This document shows, piece by piece, positions 5,595-10,084 of a stretch of 10,084 nucleotides of DNA (positions are counted from its first letter, which is position 1; each line of letters starts with the position of its first letter). The translations under genes and the position numbers were made by a program. The notes under the pieces were generated by a model. It saw nothing but the letters and a program-made list of their open reading frames with translations, had not been told where the DNA came from and made no database searches. This DNA is from Pseudomonadota bacterium (GTDB taxonomy: Bacteria; Desulfobacterota; Syntrophia; Syntrophales; JADFWA01). The stretch is from positions 1 to 10,084 of the forward strand of contig JAUWQS010000037.1 in NCBI GenBank assembly GCA_030610915.1. Direction: 5' to 3'.

Positions 5595-6533
5595 ATGTTT
5601 CCAATATTTCACACGCCTGCAATGTTAAATGAGGTCGTTGATTCTCTTGATTGCAGGCCGGGATGTATCTATCTCGATGGAACTGTAGGGGGCGGCGGGC
5701 ATGCTTATCAAATACTTGCGAAAACGGTTCCCGATGGAATGCTTATAGGTATTGATGCTGATGACGATGCGCTTGCGGAATCGCGATGTATCCTGAAGCC
5801 GTTTGGGAGCAGGAAGATTCTTGTCAAGGGAAACTTTGCGGATATAGGTGAGATATTAACAGAACTCAATATAAAAAAAGTTGACGGGATACTGCTTGAT
5901 CTGGGTGTTTCCTCACACCAGCTTGAAACGGCAGAGCGCGGTTTCAGCTTCTCTTTAGATGGCCGTCTCGATATGCGGATGGATCGTAGCCGCGGCCCCA
6001 GCGCTTACGATCTTGTAAACACATCTTCAGATAATGAGTTGGAAAGGATAATGAGAGAATATGGTGAAGAGGCAAGGGCCGGAAGGATTGTTAGAGCTAT
6101 CTCCGCAAGAAGAAAGATATCTCCAATAAAAACAACGGTAGAGCTTGCCGCGATCGTAGCCCGGGCGCTGCCCGCACAGCTTGCGAGGAAAAGAATCCAC
6201 CCAGCGACAAAGACCTTCCAGGCCCTGAGAATCGCAGTTAATGATGAACTTTCAAATCTCCATAAGGTGATAAATTGCGGCATTGATGTCCTGAATAAAG
6301 GGGGAAGATTTTCCATAATCTCATTTCATTCCCTGGAGGATAGAATTGTAAAAAACTTATTCCGTTCATGGGAGAGGGGTTGCATTTGTCCTCCCGACTT
6401 TCCCGTTTGCGTATGTAATAGAAGCCCCAGATTGAAGGTTTTGACGAGAAGACCGATTACACCTGAGAAGATCGAGTTTGAGGCCAATCCGAGGATAAGG
6501 GGTGCCAAGCTCAGGACAGCCATGAGAGTCTGA
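5595..6533 (+). CDS. rsmH: 16S rRNA (cytosine(1402)-N(4))-methyltransferase RsmH (MraW)
   Basis: 312 residues (E. coli 313). RsmH uses S-adenosylmethionine to N4-methylate C1402 in the decoding centre of 16S rRNA. Motifs: HTPAMLNEVV near the N-terminus, SAM-binding YLDGTVGGGGHA (26-37), GIDADDDAL (52-60), GILLDLGVSSHQLETAERGFSF (98-119, read in parts), DMRMD (126-130), HPATKTFQALRIAVNDEL (202-219) and ISFHSLEDRIVK (242-253). A four-cysteine cluster, CICPPDFPVCVC (263-274), follows; similar clusters occur in some family members. ATG 5595 is the only start that keeps the conserved N-terminus, and an in-frame stop lies at 5577-5579. It directly abuts the palindromic element, which supplies its ribosome binding site. 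The ftsL ATG follows after 5 nt. Confidence 0.96.
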   Translation: MFPIFHTPAMLNEVVDSLDCRPGCIYLDGTVGGGGHAYQILAKTVPDGMLIGIDADDDALAESRCILKPFGSRKILVKGNFADIGEILTELNIKKVDGILLDLGVSSHQLETAERGFSFSLDGRLDMRMDRSRGPSAYDLVNTSSDNELERIMREYGEEARAGRIVRAISARRKISPIKTTVELAAIVARALPAQLARKRIHPATKTFQALRIAVNDELSNLHKVINCGIDVLNKGGRFSIISFHSLEDRIVKNLFRSWERGCICPPDFPVCVCNRSPRLKVLTRRPITPEKIEFEANPRIRGAKLRTAMRV

Positions 6534-6538
6534 GGTAA

Positions 6539-6850
6539 ATGCCGGTGGCGAAGACATCCAGATATAGTAAAAAAAAAGATGACCGGAGATTGAAGATTCC
6601 CACAATGGTCATCGTCAGCCTGGTTCTCATGGCGACCATTCTCGGCTATGTCTGGTCGCATATACATTTTACGGAGCTAAATTATCTGATAGCGCAGGAG
6701 ATGAGCATAAGGGACAGCCTCGCGGAGGAAAACAAAAGGTTAAAAGTTGAATATGCCACCCTGAAATCATCCGGGCGTATCGAGGCAATTGCCAGGGATA
6801 AATTGGGAATGTACTATCCTGAAAGGGCCCAGGTTACATTTTTGAAATGA
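6539..6850 (+). CDS. ftsL: Cell division protein FtsL
   Basis: 103 residues with FtsL/DivIC topology: a basic cytoplasmic tail (1-19), one membrane segment (about 20-40, IPTMVIVSLVLMATILGYVW), then a periplasmic coiled coil (about 41-80) and the C-terminal block ARDKLGMYYPERAQVTFLK. FtsL forms a complex with FtsB and FtsQ that activates the FtsW/FtsI septal synthase. Sequence similarity in this family is low; the call rests on topology, the YPE-containing tail and the position between rsmH and ftsI. The ATG at 6539 sits only 3 nt after GAGG; an in-frame GTG at 6545 would have a better 9-nt spacing and shorten the protein by two residues. A run of nine As (6569-6577) encodes Lys11-13. The stop overlaps the ftsI start as ATGA, implying coupled translation. 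Confidence 0.88.
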   Translation: MPVAKTSRYSKKKDDRRLKIPTMVIVSLVLMATILGYVWSHIHFTELNYLIAQEMSIRDSLAEENKRLKVEYATLKSSGRIEAIARDKLGMYYPERAQVTFLK

Positions 6851-8811
6851 TTGAAAAACCAGGAAAATGGCTGCGATTCAGGACAATAACCCTTATGGTT
6901 TTTTTCCTGGTATTCTTTATTGCCCTGATATCAAGGACATTCCAGCTCCAGATTCTTTACGGGAAAACTCTCAGGGCGCAGGCGGACAGGCAGCATACAA
7001 GGATCCTGCGGCATCAGCCTGAGAGAGGTCTCATACTTGACCGGAATGGTGAAAAACTTGCGGCAAGTGTAATGGTGGACTCTGTCTGTGCGAATCCCCT
7101 GAAAATAAATAATCCCCGGGAGGTTTCATCGAGACTTTCATCTGTGCTGAACACAGACAGAAGACCCATCCTGAAAAAACTCTCAAAATCCAGCAGTTTT
7201 TGCTGGCTGACAAGAAGGGTATCTCCAGCATGCGCCGATGACGTAACCGCCCTGAATATCGATGGAGTTTATTTGACAAAGGAATTGAAGCGATTTTATC
7301 CCAACAGTGAACTTGCAGGTCAGCTTCTCGGTTTTACGGGCATCGACTCCACTGGACTCGAAGGACTGGAACTGAAATATGACAGTTATTTGAGAGGAAA
7401 GCCGGAAAAGTGTTTATGGGGAAAGGATGCAAAGGGGAAGAGAATCTTCCTGCAGGGAAGTTCAGACGCAGAAAAGCGGGATGACAACTACAGCCTGATT
7501 CTCACCATAGATGGCAGGATTCAGTATCTAATTGAATCGCAACTGCGCAACGCTGTCAGGGAAACGGGCGCGAAAGGGGGAATTGCCGTTGTTATGGATC
7601 CCAAAAAGGGTGAGATACTGGCAATGGCGAACGTCCCCGGCTTTAATCCCAATACCTTTTTCAGATATTCCCCCACTGTCTGGAGAAACAAGGTGGTTAC
7701 TGATTGTTTTGATCCCGGTTCAACATTCAAACCATTTCTGGCAGCGGGGGCGCTTGAGGAAGGCACGGTAAAAGAGGGTGACAGGTTTTATTGTGAGGAT
7801 GGCGCTTATCGGGTAGGAGATAAAACAATACGTGACATAAAGAAACATAAGGAACTTTCCCTTCAGGAAATTATCAAATATTCAAGCAATATTGGTGCTG
7901 TCAAGGTGGTGGAAGTGTTAGGCAGGGAGAAGTTTTATCAATATATCAGGAAATTCGGATTCGGCTCCAAAACGGGGATAGGCCTACCTGGTGAATCTTC
8001 CGGAATTCTCAGGGCGCCGCAAAACTGGACGAAGGTTGACACGGCGACAATAGCCTTTGGCCAGGGGGTTTCCGTTACGGCAATACAGTTAATAACGGCG
8101 CTTAGCGCCATAGCAAATGACGGAGTTTTAATGAAACCCTGTGTTGTGCGTGGGTTGATTGATCACAAGGGACGTGTTGTCAAAGAGTTTACACCAACAG
8201 TTGTGAGGAGGGTGATCTCTCCCTCTACCGCCGGGAAGCTTGTGTCTATCCTCACAAGTGTTGTGGAGGAGGAAGGTGGGACCGGGAGTAATGCCCGGAT
8301 CGCAAATGTGGGTGTGGCAGGAAAGTCCGGGACATCTCAAAAGTTCGACTTCGCAGAGGGCAGATACTCTCACGATAAGGTAAGGGCCTCCTTCATGGGG
8401 TTCTTTCCGGCCGGGGATCCTCATTTTGCCATCCTCGTGGTGCTGGATGAACCTGAAAAACACAGGTGGGGAGGGGTGGCGGCGGCGCCTGTCTTCAAAA
8501 ATATTGCGGAGCAGATATTGTATGGGGGCAGCTCCTCACATTTGACAAAATGCGCCTATGAAGCCGATTCCGGCCGGATGAGAGACTATGTTGTCAAGCG
8601 TGCAGACCTGACAATAACAGAGACATCAGATGAATCGATCATGCCGGACTTTAGAGATATGTCCATGAGGAATGTGCTGAAGCTGTCGCAGGAGCGGGGA
8701 GTTGATTTGAAGATTGTTGGGAGTGGCTGGGCAGAGAGGCAGAGACCGTCCGCCGGCACTCCGTTGAAAAATCATCAATCCTGCACGGTTTTCTTCAGCG
8801 ACGGCTCTTAA
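6847..8811 (+). CDS. ftsI: Septal class B penicillin-binding protein FtsI (PBP3-type) with C-terminal PASTA domain
   Basis: 654 residues. A membrane anchor at about 13-30 is followed by the class B dimerisation/pedestal domain (PERGLILDRNGEKLA at 58-72) and the transpeptidase domain. Catalytic motifs are intact: S292-TFK in GSTFKP, S346-S-N348, and K493-S-G-T. It cross-links septal peptidoglycan together with FtsW and FtsL. Residues about 598-651 (MPDFRDMSMRNVLKLSQERG onward) form a single PASTA domain, a feature of FtsI-type proteins in Gram-positives and also some deltaproteobacterial lineages, absent from E. coli FtsI (588 residues). The gene overlaps ftsL by 4 nt and has no good Shine-Dalgarno, so it probably depends on termination-reinitiation. 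Position between ftsL and murE separates it from elongasome PBP2 (MrdA) and sporulation SpoVD. Confidence 0.95.
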   Translation: MIEKPGKWLRFRTITLMVFFLVFFIALISRTFQLQILYGKTLRAQADRQHTRILRHQPERGLILDRNGEKLAASVMVDSVCANPLKINNPREVSSRLSSVLNTDRRPILKKLSKSSSFCWLTRRVSPACADDVTALNIDGVYLTKELKRFYPNSELAGQLLGFTGIDSTGLEGLELKYDSYLRGKPEKCLWGKDAKGKRIFLQGSSDAEKRDDNYSLILTIDGRIQYLIESQLRNAVRETGAKGGIAVVMDPKKGEILAMANVPGFNPNTFFRYSPTVWRNKVVTDCFDPGSTFKPFLAAGALEEGTVKEGDRFYCEDGAYRVGDKTIRDIKKHKELSLQEIIKYSSNIGAVKVVEVLGREKFYQYIRKFGFGSKTGIGLPGESSGILRAPQNWTKVDTATIAFGQGVSVTAIQLITALSAIANDGVLMKPCVVRGLIDHKGRVVKEFTPTVVRRVISPSTAGKLVSILTSVVEEEGGTGSNARIANVGVAGKSGTSQKFDFAEGRYSHDKVRASFMGFFPAGDPHFAILVVLDEPEKHRWGGVAAAPVFKNIAEQILYGGSSSHLTKCAYEADSGRMRDYVVKRADLTITETSDESIMPDFRDMSMRNVLKLSQERGVDLKIVGSGWAERQRPSAGTPLKNHQSCTVFFSDGS

Positions 8812-8815
8812 AAAG

Positions 8816-8860
8816 TTTCGAGTTTAAAGTTAAACCCGAAACCCGAAACCCGAAACCCGA
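8816..8860 (+). repeat. Tandem ACCCGAA heptamers with adjoining hairpin in the ftsI-murE gap
   Basis: The heptamer ACCCGAA is repeated 3.9 times without error at 8834-8860. The first copy also forms the right arm of an 11-nt hairpin (8816-8826 with 8831-8841, 4-nt loop, one A/C mismatch that would be U.G on the - strand). It fills the 50-nt gap between the ftsI stop and the murE start, and no purine-rich ribosome binding site is visible in it. Confidence 0.8.
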
Positions 8861-8861
8861 T

Positions 8862-10084
8862 TTGAAATTATCTCACTTAATAAAAGGGCTCAATAGCCTT
8901 CAGATATCAGGGGACACTTCAGGTGAGGTCTCATCCATTTGCTATGATTCCAGAAGATGCGGGGAGGGTTCTCTTTTTGTTGCCATACCCGGGCTGAGAT
9001 TTGATGGCCACGACTATATCTCTGATGCGGTGGAGAAGGGAGCTAAGTATATCGTACACGAAAAAGATATGCCTGCGGGGTCGGATATTACAATGATCAA
9101 GGTTGGAAATAGCCGGCGCGCTCTCGGCATACTGGGAAAGATTTTTTTTCGGAATCCTTCTGCCGACTTATGCGTAACCGGCATCACAGGCACAAATGGA
9201 AAGACAACAGTAAGCTATCTCTTAGAATCTATTTTCAAGGCGGCGGGATTTCCTGTCGGGGTTATAGGAACGGTGAATTACAGGTTCGATGGAAGGGAGT
9301 TTCCCGCTCCCGTCACAACGCCTGAGTCCCTTGATTTGCAAGAAATGCTCAGGAAGATGGTCGATTCAGGGATAACACATGCAGTTATCGAAGTATCTTC
9401 TCATTCACTCGATCTGAAAAGGGTGGCCGACTGTGAGTTTGATCGGAGGATATTTACAAACCTTTCTCAGGATCATCTTGATTATCATCATACTATGGAA
9501 AGATACTTTTTGACAAAGAAGGTATTCTTTGAGGAGGCGACGGGCACAGGCGGTAAAATGATCATAAACGGGGATGATCCGTGGGGACAGAGGCTTTTTG
9601 AGGAAACCGGTAAAAAGGCGCTGACCTTCGGTATCGAAAATGAATGTGATATTTCGGTTGAAAATTTTTATCTTACACCAGAGGGGATCAAAGGAGAAAT
9701 AAAGACGCATAATGGCAATTTTACCATCAACTCACCGATAATCGGGAGGTTCAACCTGTATAATATCCTGACTGCCGCGGCAGCGGCATTTTCTCTTCAG
9801 ATTCCGGAGGATCGCATCCAGGCTGGCATCGAAAATCTAAAGAAGATACCGGGACGTCTGGAAAAGGTGAGCGAACCCGGGCAGCCGGCGGTCTTTATAG
9901 ACTATGCTCACACGGAAGACGCCCTGAAGAAGGCGCTTTTGACCCTGTCCGCATTCAAGAAAGGAAGGATTATCACGGTCTTTGGGTGCGGTGGCGACAG
10001 GGATCGCGGTAAAAGACCTCTCATGGGAAAGATCGCCACGACGCTTAGCGACCTTACCCTAATTACTTCCGATAATCCGAGAGA
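8862..10084 (+). CDS. murE: UDP-N-acetylmuramoyl-L-alanyl-D-glutamate--2,6-diaminopimelate ligase MurE, 3'-truncated by the window
   Basis: 407 complete codons are visible; full MurE is about 490-500 residues. MurE is the cytosolic ATP-dependent ligase adding the third stem residue to the peptidoglycan precursor. Motifs: CYDSRRCGEGSLFVAIPG (27-44), P-loop GITGTNGKTT (107-116), TTPESLDLQ (152-160), EVSSHSLDLKR (177-187), FTNLSQDHLDYH (198-209), probable carbamylated K219 (YFLTK), and GRLEKV (331-336). DNPR (404-407) at the edge begins the DNPRxxP motif that selects meso-diaminopimelate over lysine. No ATG or GTG gives a proper N-terminus; I chose TTG 8862 because it yields (M)KLSHLIKGL, matching typical MurE starts. 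The frame stays open upstream through the heptamer repeats, and there is no clear Shine-Dalgarno, so the start is the uncertain part. Function is firm. Confidence 0.94.
   Translation, partial: MKLSHLIKGLNSLQISGDTSGEVSSICYDSRRCGEGSLFVAIPGLRFDGHDYISDAVEKGAKYIVHEKDMPAGSDITMIKVGNSRRALGILGKIFFRNPSADLCVTGITGTNGKTTVSYLLESIFKAAGFPVGVIGTVNYRFDGREFPAPVTTPESLDLQEMLRKMVDSGITHAVIEVSSHSLDLKRVADCEFDRRIFTNLSQDHLDYHHTMERYFLTKKVFFEEATGTGGKMIINGDDPWGQRLFEETGKKALTFGIENECDISVENFYLTPEGIKGEIKTHNGNFTINSPIIGRFNLYNILTAAAAAFSLQIPEDRIQAGIENLKKIPGRLEKVSEPGQPAVFIDYAHTEDALKKALLTLSAFKKGRIITVFGCGGDRDRGKRPLMGKIATTLSDLTLITSDNPR

Noticed and set aside
6847..8811. PBP2 (MrdA) or SpoVD as identity for the penicillin-binding protein
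   Set aside because: Placement between ftsL and murE and overlap with ftsL indicate FtsI; nothing else suggests a spore former.
1..10084. A defence, mobile or otherwise new multi-gene system
   Set aside because: All protein genes are recognisable housekeeping families; no transposase, integrase, toxin-antitoxin or unknown gene is present.

Overview
The window is a chromosomal segment of a Gram-negative-type bacterium. Its core is the start of a division and cell wall (dcw) operon: mraZ, rsmH, ftsL, ftsI and murE, all on the + strand. Upstream lie mltG (+), the selenocysteine elongation factor selB and a YhaM-like OB-fold/HD nuclease (both on the - strand), and the 3' part of a YggS-type PLP protein (+). 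MurE reaches a DNPR motif at the window edge, which points to meso-diaminopimelate peptidoglycan. FtsI carries one C-terminal PASTA domain and base composition is moderate by eye. Together with selB and abundant intergenic palindromic repeats, this fits an uncultured Desulfobacterota or Nitrospirota-like lineage. That assignment is inference, not a sequence match.

Layout: 1-519 yggS 3' part (+); 530-585 inverted repeat between convergent genes; 593-1576 OB/HD exoribonuclease (-), overlapping selB (1573-3495, -) by 4 nt; 3496-3784 divergent gap holding a large imperfect inverted repeat; 3785-4798 mltG (+); 4824-4949 nested palindrome; 4985-5048 a strong sigma-70-type promoter with three MraZ boxes; 5060-5506 mraZ; 5506-5594 a palindromic element abutting rsmH; 5595-6533 rsmH; 6539-6850 ftsL; 6847-8811 ftsI; 8816-8860 heptamer repeats; 8862 to the edge, murE with a TTG start.

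How the genes fit together: MraZ is expected to bind its own promoter and tune the downstream operon. RsmH methylates 16S rRNA. FtsL and FtsI form part of the septal peptidoglycan synthase, MurE makes the meso-DAP-containing precursor, and MltG trims nascent glycan strands. SelB and the HD nuclease form a separate, translationally coupled pair.

The genes are ordinary conserved genes and I see no new multi-gene system. The unusual content is between them. Every gap longer than 5 nt holds a different palindromic or tandem repeat. The most interesting is the element between mraZ and rsmH: its left arm can pair with either of two downstream copies, only one of which covers the rsmH ribosome binding site, so it could act as a two-state RNA switch.
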